From: Rosistilla carotiformis | GTDB lineage: Bacteria; Planctomycetota; Planctomycetia; Pirellulales; Pirellulaceae | DNA: 64,000 nt | Reading direction: 5' to 3' | Assembly: GCF_007753095.1 (NCBI RefSeq) | Contig: NZ_CP036348.1 | Location: forward strand, 6,859,411 to 6,923,410 | Shown here: in pieces, positions 26,235-35,287 of the stretch | Position numbering within the stretch: the stretch's first letter is position 1 | Layout of the letters: each line of letters begins with the position of its first letter | Position numbers and translations under genes: made by a program | The notes under the pieces: generated by a model | Told to the model about the DNA's origin: nothing | The model's database searches: none | What the model saw: only the letters and a program-made list of their open reading frames with translations

Positions 26235-27487
26235 AGCCAAACGCAACGCCGATGCGGCTGCTGATCACAACCAGCACCTTCCCGATCCACCCCAACGACG
26301 GAATCCCACGATTTGTCCTCGATCTTGCGCAGGCGTTGTCCGCTCACGGAGACGTGCGAGTTCTGGCGCCCGATGCGCCAGGTGCTGCGACGGACGAACA
26401 GATCGGCGATGTGCACGTCCATCGATTCCGCTACTTCTGGCCTCGCTCGCGCCAGCGATTGGCGATCACCAACCAACGCGGCATGCGCGACAATTTGCGA
26501 GGTTCGTTGCTAGCCAAATTGCAAGTTCCCTGCTTCTTGATTCGCCAGGCGATAGTGGTGCGCCGCGAGGTGCGTCGCCATCGGATCGACGTCGTCAACG
26601 CCCACTGGTTAGTCCCGCAAGGTTTGACGACAGCCTGGGCGCTGAAACGCATGCGACAAGTCAAGTTTGTATTGCATGTCCACGCGGGGGATGTCTACAT
26701 GCTGCAACGTTTACGCATCGGCCGAGCGATCGCCCGATATGTCGTCAAACGTTGCGATGCAGTTTTCGCCGACGGCAGCCACGTTCGCGATGCCCTGCAC
26801 GATTTGATCGGCAACGACTGCGGGACGGTCTTGCAGCCGATGGGCGTTGACGGTGCCCGGTTTGCCACCAACACGAACGCTGGAGCGGAAGACACGATCG
26901 ACAAGAAACTCCCCGCACAATACATCCTGTTCGTGGGGCGATTAGTCGAAAAGAAGGGGACGATCTACCTGATCCGAGCCCTGAAACGACTACAGGAGAC
27001 GCATCCAGGAATCGCGCTCGTGATCGCCGGTTTCGGTCCCGACGAGGCAGCCCTGCGTCAGCTGACCGAAGAGCTCGAGCTCACCGAATTGGTAACCTTC
27101 CTAGGGCGGCAATCGCACGATCAAATTGTCGATCTGCTGCACGGTTGCCGCGTTGCTGCAGTCCCATCGATCATCGACAGTCGAGGCGAGACCGAAGGAA
27201 TGCCGACGGTGGTTGTCGAGTCGCTAGCCGCAGGAGTCCCCGTTGTCGGCAGTCGCGTCAACGGCATCCCCGACGTGATCCGCCACACCGAAAACGGCTG
27301 GTTGTGCAACGAAAAAGACCCAGCCGACCTAGCCGAAAAGCTACAACTCGCCCTCGCCTGTGATCGCCCCAAAATGCGCATCGCGGCGGAAGCAACCGCC
27401 CAGAACTACGACTGGCAACAAGTCGCGGGCAACTACATGCAGCGAATTCAACAGGCCGACATACGCCCAATGCCGGAGGCTATCTAA
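26231..27487 (+). CDS. Family 4 glycosyltransferase
   Basis: A 418-residue GT-B fold enzyme. The N-terminal acceptor domain starts MRLLITTSTFPIHPNDGIPRFV. The C-terminal donor domain shows ILFVGRLVEKKGTIYLI and the E-x7-E motif in EGMPTVVVESLAAGVPVVGS. It probably adds one sugar to a lipid-linked glycan in the cytoplasm, with retaining chemistry as for the family. It is coupled by a 4-base overlap to the GT2 gene. An internal ATG at 26252 is an alternative start. Confidence 0.88.
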   Translation: MKPNATPMRLLITTSTFPIHPNDGIPRFVLDLAQALSAHGDVRVLAPDAPGAATDEQIGDVHVHRFRYFWPRSRQRLAITNQRGMRDNLRGSLLAKLQVPCFLIRQAIVVRREVRRHRIDVVNAHWLVPQGLTTAWALKRMRQVKFVLHVHAGDVYMLQRLRIGRAIARYVVKRCDAVFADGSHVRDALHDLIGNDCGTVLQPMGVDGARFATNTNAGAEDTIDKKLPAQYILFVGRLVEKKGTIYLIRALKRLQETHPGIALVIAGFGPDEAALRQLTEELELTELVTFLGRQSHDQIVDLLHGCRVAAVPSIIDSRGETEGMPTVVVESLAAGVPVVGSRVNGIPDVIRHTENGWLCNEKDPADLAEKLQLALACDRPKMRIAAEATAQNYDWQQVAGNYMQRIQQADIRPMPEAI

Positions 27488-27563
27488 TGGGGTGCGATGG
27501 GATCCTCGACACCGCGCTGGCAAATCCTTTCGTCTCACAACTTCGGCCCGAGGTGTTTCGACG

Positions 27564-28715
27564 ATGAATCGGCCAATCTCGCTGCTGATCGTCAGCACAA
27601 CGCTCGATTCTGGTGGCGCGGAGCGTTTTGCAAGCACATTGCTGGCCAATATCGACCGCAAAAAGGTGCAGCCAGAATTAGTTGTATTACGCGACAAGCT
27701 CGGATATCCGCTGCCGGATGACGTTGGCGTGCACCAGTTGGGCCATCAACGAGATTGGGATACGGCGCGAACCGTTTTTCGCCTCCGAAAGCTCTTGAAC
27801 AAACGAAAGCCCGACGTGGTCCTCAGCAATATCACGGCGACGAACATCGTCACTGGAATGGCGATACGGCAAACCCTTGACCGGCCGCGTTGGATCGCTC
27901 GCGTCGGGAACAGCCCAAGGTTGCACGACTCCTTGCTTAAATCATGGGGAGCCACATTCGTCTATCCGCGTGCTGACAAAATCGTGGCAAACTCCGTTGG
28001 ATTGACAGACGAACTGCGAGATCGGTACTGTCGCCTTTCTGGCCGTATTACCACAATCGCCAACCCGACAGACCTTCAAGAGCTGGCTCAACAGTCAACT
28101 CGCCCCCAACCACATCCGCGTCGCTGTAACGGACCGCTGCTGATTGCAGTTGGCCGGCTGTGTCAACAAAAACGATATGACCTGATGTTGAACGCGTTTG
28201 CACAAGTTCGTCAGCAGGTTTTGGCTGAACTTTGGATTTGCGGTGATGGCCCCCTGCATGGGCAACTTAGCCAGCGAATTCGAAAACTGAATCTGACAAA
28301 CAGTGTTCGGATGCTGGGGTTCTGCAGAAACCCACATTCACTAATGGCCCAAGCTGATCTGTTCTTGATGACCAGCGACCACGAAGGTTCACCCAATGCC
28401 TTGATCGAAGCTCAGGTGCTTGGCATTCCCGCAGTTGCAACGAGATGCCCCTATGGTCCAGAAGAAATCATTGTCGAAGGAAAAACGGGACTCCTTTCAC
28501 CCGTTGGAGAAGCGGGGACTTTCGCTGATGCAGTACTTGACGCACTTCAAGCGAAGGACTTGCTTACATGCACATCAGCCTATGAGCAAGTGCGACAGCG
28601 GTTCGATGCGAATCAACGGGTACGCCAATGGGAAGACTTGATTTGCCAGACAGTGACAGCGACTTTATCAACACCTGTAGAGGATCCTGCGGTTTTACAG
28701 GCCCAATCGCCATAG
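27564..28715 (+). CDS. Family 4 glycosyltransferase
   Basis: A 383-residue GT-B enzyme. It begins MNRPISLLIVSTTLDSGGAE, with the Gly-rich acceptor loop, and the donor domain has LLIAVGRLCQQKRYDLML and EGSPNALIEAQVLGIPAV with the family Glu pair. I chose the ATG at 27564, which has AGGTG upstream and starts the fold properly; the frame is open further upstream but overlaps the previous gene. It lies 76 bp after the preceding glycosyltransferase. Donor and acceptor are unknown. Confidence 0.88.
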   Translation: MNRPISLLIVSTTLDSGGAERFASTLLANIDRKKVQPELVVLRDKLGYPLPDDVGVHQLGHQRDWDTARTVFRLRKLLNKRKPDVVLSNITATNIVTGMAIRQTLDRPRWIARVGNSPRLHDSLLKSWGATFVYPRADKIVANSVGLTDELRDRYCRLSGRITTIANPTDLQELAQQSTRPQPHPRRCNGPLLIAVGRLCQQKRYDLMLNAFAQVRQQVLAELWICGDGPLHGQLSQRIRKLNLTNSVRMLGFCRNPHSLMAQADLFLMTSDHEGSPNALIEAQVLGIPAVATRCPYGPEEIIVEGKTGLLSPVGEAGTFADAVLDALQAKDLLTCTSAYEQVRQRFDANQRVRQWEDLICQTVTATLSTPVEDPAVLQAQSP

Positions 28716-28989
28716 TGTCTTGCTTCGTGACAAGCTCTACAACCTCGCCAACGCCTGGCAGTAGTACGTATGTGTTGCGGGCTCGCGAATTAACATTTGT
28801 TTCAATGCGGAAAACGCAAGTTACAAGGACCAACAGACGCCCAATAGTTGCGGCGGTCGCATCGAAGCGTGCGGCGGATAAACACGTACAGTCCAACCTG
28901 AAACTCCATGAGTACACGACGCGACCCGTGTAGCCAATGTTTGTTCATTTAGAAACCGTCAGAACCAGCCTTTCTATTTAAAATTGAAT

Positions 28990-30141
28990 ATGAAAATTTT
29001 CTATATATCAGGGGCTGTAATCCCCAGTCGGAAGGCTAACAGTATCCAAGTAATGCGAATGTGTGAGGCATTCTCGCAAATTGGACATGACGTCACCCTG
29101 TTTTCAGGAAGCGGAAACGCGACAGATGGTGAAACTGATTTTGCAGGCTATGGCGTAGAGTCAAATTTTACGATTATTAAGCGGTTGCGACCGGGGATTC
29201 CTATTGCAAAAAGCTTGATTTATGCAGTGGATGTGTGGCGTGCCGTGTCGTCTAGCCGATACCCAGATCTCTTTTACGCACGCGAACCCTATGCGCTCGC
29301 CGGGTTGTGTCACCTGGGAATCCCATTTCTTTACGAAGCGCACTCCCCCCCCGTTGGTCCGAGGAAGTGGATAGAGAATCGAATTTTTCGTAGCCACTGT
29401 TTTCGCCGACTGATCGTAATATCGGAATCGCTTCGTCGCGAGTACGTACGATTGTACCCGTGGCTTCCTGCGAAGGCGATCACCGTCGCTCACGATGCCG
29501 CGCAGCCTTATCGTCGTGCCGGTTCCAACGATACACCAGTGATTTCGGGACAGCGTGATGGCTGTATCCAAGTCGGCTACGTTGGGCACCTGTATCGAGG
29601 GCGTGGCATCGAAGTGATTATCCAGCTTGCCAAACGGTTTCCAGATTCCGACTTTCATGTTGTAGGGGGTGACCGGAAAGACATATTGCGATGGATCGCC
29701 AGCACGGGTTCGATACAGAATATATACTTCCATGGATTCGCCCCCCCCTCACAGTGCGACAAATACCTCACGAGCTTTGATGTAGTCCTGGCTCCCTACC
29801 AGAGAAATGTATTTGTCAGTGGTGGAAAAACGGAAACGAGCCGTTGGATGTCACCGCTAAAGATTTTTGAGTATATGTCTGCTGGTAAGGCGATCATTGC
29901 TTCGGATCTTCCTGTTCTCCGGGAGGTGCTTGAGCACGACCACAACTGCTTGCTGGTTGAGCCCGATAACATCGAAGCCTGGAGTGCAGCTATCGAGAGA
30001 CTTAAGAATGCGGAACTACGCATGCGACTGGGGGCGGCTGCTCAGAAGCAATTTGAACGAGAGCATACTTGGGACAAACGAGCGGAAACGGTTCTACGGC
30101 CCCTTGTGCAGGCTAAGGGGGCTCAAGAATGTGTGGTTTAG
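28990..30141 (+). CDS. Family 4 glycosyltransferase
   Basis: A 383-residue GT-B enzyme starting MKIFYISGAVIPSRKANSI. The donor domain includes VGYVGHLYRGRGIEVII and SPLKIFEYMSAGKAIIASD. I chose the ATG at 28990; a TTG two codons earlier is possible. It overlaps the asparagine synthase gene by 13 bp, so both belong to one transcript. From about here the DNA is more AT-rich and uses rarer codons (ATA, TTT, AGA) than the flanking genes, hinting that this section of the cluster came from elsewhere. A 274 bp gap without a gene precedes it. Confidence 0.87.
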   Translation: MKIFYISGAVIPSRKANSIQVMRMCEAFSQIGHDVTLFSGSGNATDGETDFAGYGVESNFTIIKRLRPGIPIAKSLIYAVDVWRAVSSSRYPDLFYAREPYALAGLCHLGIPFLYEAHSPPVGPRKWIENRIFRSHCFRRLIVISESLRREYVRLYPWLPAKAITVAHDAAQPYRRAGSNDTPVISGQRDGCIQVGYVGHLYRGRGIEVIIQLAKRFPDSDFHVVGGDRKDILRWIASTGSIQNIYFHGFAPPSQCDKYLTSFDVVLAPYQRNVFVSGGKTETSRWMSPLKIFEYMSAGKAIIASDLPVLREVLEHDHNCLLVEPDNIEAWSAAIERLKNAELRMRLGAAAQKQFEREHTWDKRAETVLRPLVQAKGAQECVV

Positions 30142-31922
30142 TCGGTGGAACCAATCCGCATTGGAACTACGCACGCGCGGTGCAGGCGATAGGACATCGA
30201 GGCCCCGATTCGCAAGCGATCAAGACTGTCGATACGGTCACGTTGGGGTTTGCGCGGCTCGCGGTAATCGACGTGCGCGACGTTGCTAATCAGCCGATGG
30301 CCAGCCCGGGCGGAGAGCACTGGATCGTCTTCAATGGAGAAGTTTATGGTCACCAAATGCTACGCAAGAAACTCGAATTTTACGGTGCCAAATTCCGTAC
30401 TGAAAGCGACACCGAAGTACTCCTTGCAGCCTATCGACATTGGGGAGACTCTTTTGTGGATCATATTGATGGCATGTTTGCTATCGCTATCTACGACAAG
30501 TCGGAAAGAAAAATCAAGCTGTATCGTGATCGGCCCGGCATCAAACCGCTCTATTACTTCTGGAACGGTGCCGAATTCGCGTTTGCGTCGGAACTGAAGG
30601 CTCTGGTGGAGGTCTTGGGAAATTCAACCTTGGACATCGATTCGACTGCCGCTTACGACTTTCTTACCTACGGTTATGTGCCGACACCCAAGTCTTTATA
30701 CCGGAACGTTTACAAGCTTCCTCCGGCGAGCTGGCTAACGCTGGATCTTTCGACGCCACGACTTCATGGTCCTGTCGCCTATTGGGGGCTCGTTGTCTCG
30801 CCGGAGCGTCAACGAAATATCTCTACGGAAGAAGCGGCCCAAACGATTCGCGAACTGGTTGACCGATCCGTGATGGAACAAATGATTGCGGATGTTCCGA
30901 TTGGATGTTTTCTCAGCGGTGGAATCGACTCTAGCATCCTAGTCGCGTCTGCTGCCAAGCAATGCGAGAGGGTCTTGACCTTTTCGATTGGATTCGAAGA
31001 TGACCACCACAGCGAAACACAATTCGCGAGAGAATTAGCAGGGAAACTCAGTACACATCATCACGAGAGGACGCTTGCTAGGACTGCGGTTGACGGTTCG
31101 CTTGAACGGATGAGAGATTGGTATGACGAACCGTTTGCGGACTCGTCAGCGTTCCCAACTTTCCTTGTTTGTCAAGTTGCCCGCGAGACGGTAACTGTTG
31201 CACTCTCCGGAGATGGAGGCGATGAGCTGTTCGGAGGCTACACCAGGTATCGACAGTTTCAGCGACTACAACGTTTATGCAAACGCGGACCGGAAACGTG
31301 GGCTACCTTTTTTGCCCGACGAAAACAGCTGTTGCTGCGACGAACTTTCTCGCGAAAACTGATGACCTTAGGTCACGTTTTAACAAGTTCCCCGGTCGCT
31401 CTTTATACAATGCTGATGGGAGGCCTGACGCGTGAAGAAAAGAGGTCATATGCTCGGCGATTCGAGATCCCCGACGACTATGACGACTACTGGTACTTCC
31501 GCCAACACTGGAGACCCGAGCTGCCGATACTAACGCGCCTCCAGTATCTCGATTTTCACACTTATCTTCCCGACGACATCTTGACAAAAGTCGATCGAGT
31601 CAGCATGGCAAATTCGCTAGAAGTGCGTGTGCCATTGCTCAGTCGCAGGCTAATCGAATTCGCTTTTTCGCTACCAGAGCTGGTCCGCTTCCACAACGGA
31701 AGGCCAAAAGGCTTACTTCGCAACGCCTACCGCGGCATCCTCCCCGACGCGGTTCTCGACCGTAAAAAGCGAGGCTTTTCCATCCCACTGGGCTATCACC
31801 CCAGCCAAGTTGAGACACTTCCTGAGTCCATCTTGCACACGGCGTTTGCTGACCTATCGGTCGACGCGTCACGGCATTGTCCAATCGTCAAACAGCTGGC
31901 TGCGAGGAAAACGGCTGTATGA
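30129..31922 (+). CDS. asnB: Glutamine-hydrolysing asparagine synthase (AsnB type)
   Basis: A 597-residue two-domain enzyme. The mature protein starts at Cys2 (MCGLVGG), the nucleophile of the N-terminal glutaminase domain, with HRGPDS downstream. The synthetase domain has the ATP-pyrophosphatase loop FLSGGIDSS near residue 263 and SGDGGDELFGGY. In general metabolism it makes asparagine from aspartate. Inside exopolysaccharide clusters, members of this family are thought to amidate sugar carboxylates such as uronic acids, and the location between a glycosyltransferase and a flippase favours that here. It overlaps the flippase gene by ATGA (31919-31922). Confidence 0.92.
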   Translation: MCGLVGGTNPHWNYARAVQAIGHRGPDSQAIKTVDTVTLGFARLAVIDVRDVANQPMASPGGEHWIVFNGEVYGHQMLRKKLEFYGAKFRTESDTEVLLAAYRHWGDSFVDHIDGMFAIAIYDKSERKIKLYRDRPGIKPLYYFWNGAEFAFASELKALVEVLGNSTLDIDSTAAYDFLTYGYVPTPKSLYRNVYKLPPASWLTLDLSTPRLHGPVAYWGLVVSPERQRNISTEEAAQTIRELVDRSVMEQMIADVPIGCFLSGGIDSSILVASAAKQCERVLTFSIGFEDDHHSETQFARELAGKLSTHHHERTLARTAVDGSLERMRDWYDEPFADSSAFPTFLVCQVARETVTVALSGDGGDELFGGYTRYRQFQRLQRLCKRGPETWATFFARRKQLLLRRTFSRKLMTLGHVLTSSPVALYTMLMGGLTREEKRSYARRFEIPDDYDDYWYFRQHWRPELPILTRLQYLDFHTYLPDDILTKVDRVSMANSLEVRVPLLSRRLIEFAFSLPELVRFHNGRPKGLLRNAYRGILPDAVLDRKKRGFSIPLGYHPSQVETLPESILHTAFADLSVDASRHCPIVKQLAARKTAV

Positions 31923-33292
31923 TCGACAGCAACGGTTTAAAGATGGACTCCGCCCTTCGGCGCGTCTTGCGCAACTCCAGCTGGCTGCTGGCCGCACAAG
32001 TCGTCGCTGGGGTAATGATGTTTACACAAATCGTCGTAATGACGCATAGCTTGGGAGTCGTATCTTATGGAACATTCGCACTCCTAACAACCTTTGTAAT
32101 GTCGGTCATTCAAATCTGCGATTGTCGGGTTTGGGAAGCCCTAATCACGTATGTGCCTCGTTACCGATCTCTCGGAAATCTCGATAAATCGATTGCGATG
32201 GTACAGTTGTGTCTGATGGTGGAACTGGTCAGCGGTACGGTGGCATGGTTTGCGATCGTTGCGCTCGCTGATTTTTCTAGTACGATACTGTTGCAAGACG
32301 AGACAGTTGCTGATTCAATTCGATTGTTAGCGGTCTTGGCTATTGTGAAATTCCCGCATGAACCGATCACGGCGCTGCTCAGAATCGAGAATCGCTTTCA
32401 CTGGCAGGGCTATTATCGATCTTCTTTGGCATGTCTGCGAATGCTGACAACTGCAATCGCCTGCTTTGTTTCACCGAGCATCGATAGCATCTTGATCGCG
32501 GAAATCGTCAGCCATTTCATCGGCTCGTTGATTCTGCTAACGATGGGGAGCACGGCGGTTCCTGCGTTAAAATTATCGTGCTGGAGTTTCTCGCGGCTGA
32601 AATGTTTGCGTGACGACCTCCGAGAGATTGCTTCCTTCATGTTCTACAGCAGTGTCGCAGGCAACACACGGATGGTCACGACAAAGGCGGACATATTGCT
32701 GTTGGGACTGTTCGCGTCGCCTGCGGCGATTGCCGTATACGATTTGGCCAAGAAGGTTACGGAAGGGCTGTTGAGTCTTTCCAACCCGTTCTACATGTCC
32801 GTTTTCCCCGAGATATCCGCACAGGTCGCAGCCGAGAGTTTTTCAAAGACTCGCAAGCTGCAGCGAGAAATCACGAAGCTCGTCATCGGGTCGGTAATTC
32901 CATTTTGCATTCTCGCGACGATCCTCGTGCCGATAATAATTCCTCCAGTTTTCGGTAGCGAATTTCGGAATGCCGCGCCGCTGCTTCAGATTATGGTATG
33001 GCAGCTATTGGCAATCTGCATGGTCTGGTTTCCAGGTTACCTACTTGCATTAGGAATGGCACGCACGCAAACCCTATTGGTGGTCTGCGACGCAATGATC
33101 TATTTTTTCTTGCTCGCCGTCCTGACACCCGTGTTGGGAGGTTTCGGAGCCGCGATTGCAACGACCGGTAGAGTGGTGACATGGATGATGATGGCCTATT
33201 TCGTACTTAGCGGCCTTGGCCATGTACGCCCAATCGATTCCTCGTCGCATTGCGAAATGCCACTTACGATGGCTCGGGAGCTAAACAAATGA
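31919..33292 (+). CDS. Wzx-type polysaccharide flippase
   Basis: A 457-residue polytopic membrane protein with about 12-14 hydrophobic segments, of the MOP/polysaccharide-transport superfamily. SLGVVSYGTFALLTTFV near the start is typical of these flippases. It should move a lipid-linked oligosaccharide across the cytoplasmic membrane. I chose the ATG at 31919, which forms an ATGA overlap with the asparagine synthase stop; an ATG at 31943 is also possible. It overlaps the next gene by ATGA as well (33289-33292). No Wzy-like polymerase is obvious beside it. Confidence 0.87.
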   Translation: MIDSNGLKMDSALRRVLRNSSWLLAAQVVAGVMMFTQIVVMTHSLGVVSYGTFALLTTFVMSVIQICDCRVWEALITYVPRYRSLGNLDKSIAMVQLCLMVELVSGTVAWFAIVALADFSSTILLQDETVADSIRLLAVLAIVKFPHEPITALLRIENRFHWQGYYRSSLACLRMLTTAIACFVSPSIDSILIAEIVSHFIGSLILLTMGSTAVPALKLSCWSFSRLKCLRDDLREIASFMFYSSVAGNTRMVTTKADILLLGLFASPAAIAVYDLAKKVTEGLLSLSNPFYMSVFPEISAQVAAESFSKTRKLQREITKLVIGSVIPFCILATILVPIIIPPVFGSEFRNAAPLLQIMVWQLLAICMVWFPGYLLALGMARTQTLLVVCDAMIYFFLLAVLTPVLGGFGAAIATTGRVVTWMMMAYFVLSGLGHVRPIDSSSHCEMPLTMARELNK

Positions 33293-34059
33293 CGGCAAGA
33301 GACGTGACTGATTACTGCCTTCCAAAAGATTATCAAACCAGGCCATGCCCACAGATGAAGGCGAAAGGAATGCGACTTGAGAATTACTGGACGCCGAAGC
33401 GCATACGCCTCTCAAGCCGTTACCAGTTCGATGTGTACCGACTTGCTCGCGAATTGGCGGACCGTCAATCAGCGCGGGTCATCTATGACGTTGGATGTGG
33501 TCCAGCGACGAAGTTGATGCGATTCTTCGGAGACCAATACACCGTAATCGGTTTCGACCGGCCCGAAGCCGTCGCCTTCTGCCGAAAGACCTATCGAAGA
33601 GGAACGTTCCTAGAGGCTGACCTGGAACACGTCTTCAGCCGAAACACTCTCGACATCCCTCCAGCGGACATCGTCATTTGCGCCGACGTGATCGAGCACT
33701 TACAGCGCCCAGACCAGTTAGTGACCGCGTTGGCTGCATTGGCCGGAGAATCCGGAACGATAATCATCAGCACTCCAGAGCGAGATAAACTGCGAGGTCC
33801 GCTCAACCGGATGCCTACCAACCCAGAACACGTTCGCGAGTGGAATGGTGCGGAATTCATGAAGTTTTTGAGTGGTTGTGGGCTAGAAGTCGTGGAGCAT
33901 AGGCTCCAACCACAATTGCGACCGGGGGCAAGCCTTTCCGCATGGCGATGGGTCGTCGGGCAGTGGATTGGGGGTCGGACCCATCAAACCAATCAAGTCG
34001 TTGTGTGCTTGGCACCGCAATCGGCAAGCCCTCACGACATTGAACGAACGCAACAATGA
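33289..34059 (+). CDS. Class I SAM-dependent methyltransferase
   Basis: A 256-residue Rossmann-fold methyltransferase. Motif I is VIYDVGCGPATKL (about residues 63-75), and DIVICADVIEHL is the motif IV region. The neighbourhood suggests methylation of a sugar or lipid-linked glycan. The start at 33289 is set by the 4-base overlap with the flippase gene. A 217 bp AT-rich gap follows, so the next gene may have its own promoter. Confidence 0.85.
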   Translation: MTARDVTDYCLPKDYQTRPCPQMKAKGMRLENYWTPKRIRLSSRYQFDVYRLARELADRQSARVIYDVGCGPATKLMRFFGDQYTVIGFDRPEAVAFCRKTYRRGTFLEADLEHVFSRNTLDIPPADIVICADVIEHLQRPDQLVTALAALAGESGTIIISTPERDKLRGPLNRMPTNPEHVREWNGAEFMKFLSGCGLEVVEHRLQPQLRPGASLSAWRWVVGQWIGGRTHQTNQVVVCLAPQSASPHDIERTQQ

Positions 34060-34276
34060 AGCGGCACATAATACAAAAAAGAGCAGTCGCGAGTCGTTAT
34101 GTATCGAGCGTGAACTCATGCACTCTTTCAAATTGCGACCAGTGTGATTGACACCGAATCCCTAGCAAAATGGTCGATGCAATGCAAGACAAATCAGACG
34201 GACGTTTAATTTCAAGTTTTTTGTGAATGTATCAAACTCCTGACGATCTACTTTAGGATTTTTACTGGGCACATGT

Positions 34277-35287
34277 ATGAACAAGATTGATGACCCTCGC
34301 CTTAAACTTGAATCGCTCATGGCGAGTGACGTTACAATCAATGATGATTCAATTTTATGGAGAGAACGCGAGCTTCCGATTCAAAATAGAATCCCGCGAT
34401 TCACGGACGAAGAATCGTATTCGAAAGGAAATTTCTTACGCTTGCGCGAACTCCACCCCAAACTACAACTGGACAGTTTCAACAAGACAAGTGATCGGAG
34501 GCGTACAATCCTAGAGCGTACCGGGTGGCAGCCAGAATTTTTCCGCAACAAACTAGTGCTTGAGTGCGGATGTGGTGCCGGTCCAGATACGGAAGTGTTG
34601 CTCGATCTGGGGGCAAAGGTTGTGGCCGTCGATATCGCGGGTGTCGATATCGCACGCGAAAACTTAAACGACCCAGCAAATGCCGTGTTCGTCCAGGCAA
34701 GCGTTGATGATTTGCCTTTTCGGCGACGGCACTTTGATATTGTATTCTGCCATCGCGTGCTCCAACACACTCCTACGCCGAAAAGAACACTAGAGCATAT
34801 TTTACGGTTCGTTAAACCCGATGGGGCTGTGTTCGTACATTCCTATGCGCGAACTCTCTATCAAATGTTAAGTTGGAAATACGCTCTCCGTCCATTCACC
34901 TGCCGGATGGACCAGGAAGTGCTTTACAATCGCATTGAAGCCTGGACACCCCACCTGTTCCGTTTCACGTGTGCACTCAGGAAAACTCCGCCTCAAGAAA
35001 TTGTTGGCAAGCTCTTGTTTTACCTTGCACATCATGCAGTTCCAATTCGCAACTATCGATTTATACCGCAGTTTTCTTCACTGGACGATGCGGCGCTAAT
35101 TGAGTACGCCGTGCATGACACATTTGACGCATTAAGTCCTCGCTTCGACAGTCCGCTGAGCGCCAGAGAGATGTCACGAATTGCAGACGAAGTACTATCA
35201 TCCTCCTTCGAATTGAAGCGTTCCAAGGGCATCACACTGTTGCGGAGTAAACCGGATGACCGGCAGCTTGTCAATGCAGCCGAATAA
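34277..35287 (+). CDS. Class I SAM-dependent methyltransferase
   Basis: A 336-residue methyltransferase. LVLECGCGAGPDTEVL (about 95-110) is motif I, VVAVDIAG is motif II and FDIVFCHRVLQHTPTP holds the region after motif IV. The roughly 85-residue N-terminal extension and the C-terminal helical part may give substrate specificity. It is not closely similar to the preceding methyltransferase, so this is not a simple duplication. It overlaps the next gene by 32 bp. Confidence 0.85.
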   Translation: MNKIDDPRLKLESLMASDVTINDDSILWRERELPIQNRIPRFTDEESYSKGNFLRLRELHPKLQLDSFNKTSDRRRTILERTGWQPEFFRNKLVLECGCGAGPDTEVLLDLGAKVVAVDIAGVDIARENLNDPANAVFVQASVDDLPFRRRHFDIVFCHRVLQHTPTPKRTLEHILRFVKPDGAVFVHSYARTLYQMLSWKYALRPFTCRMDQEVLYNRIEAWTPHLFRFTCALRKTPPQEIVGKLLFYLAHHAVPIRNYRFIPQFSSLDDAALIEYAVHDTFDALSPRFDSPLSAREMSRIADEVLSSSFELKRSKGITLLRSKPDDRQLVNAAE

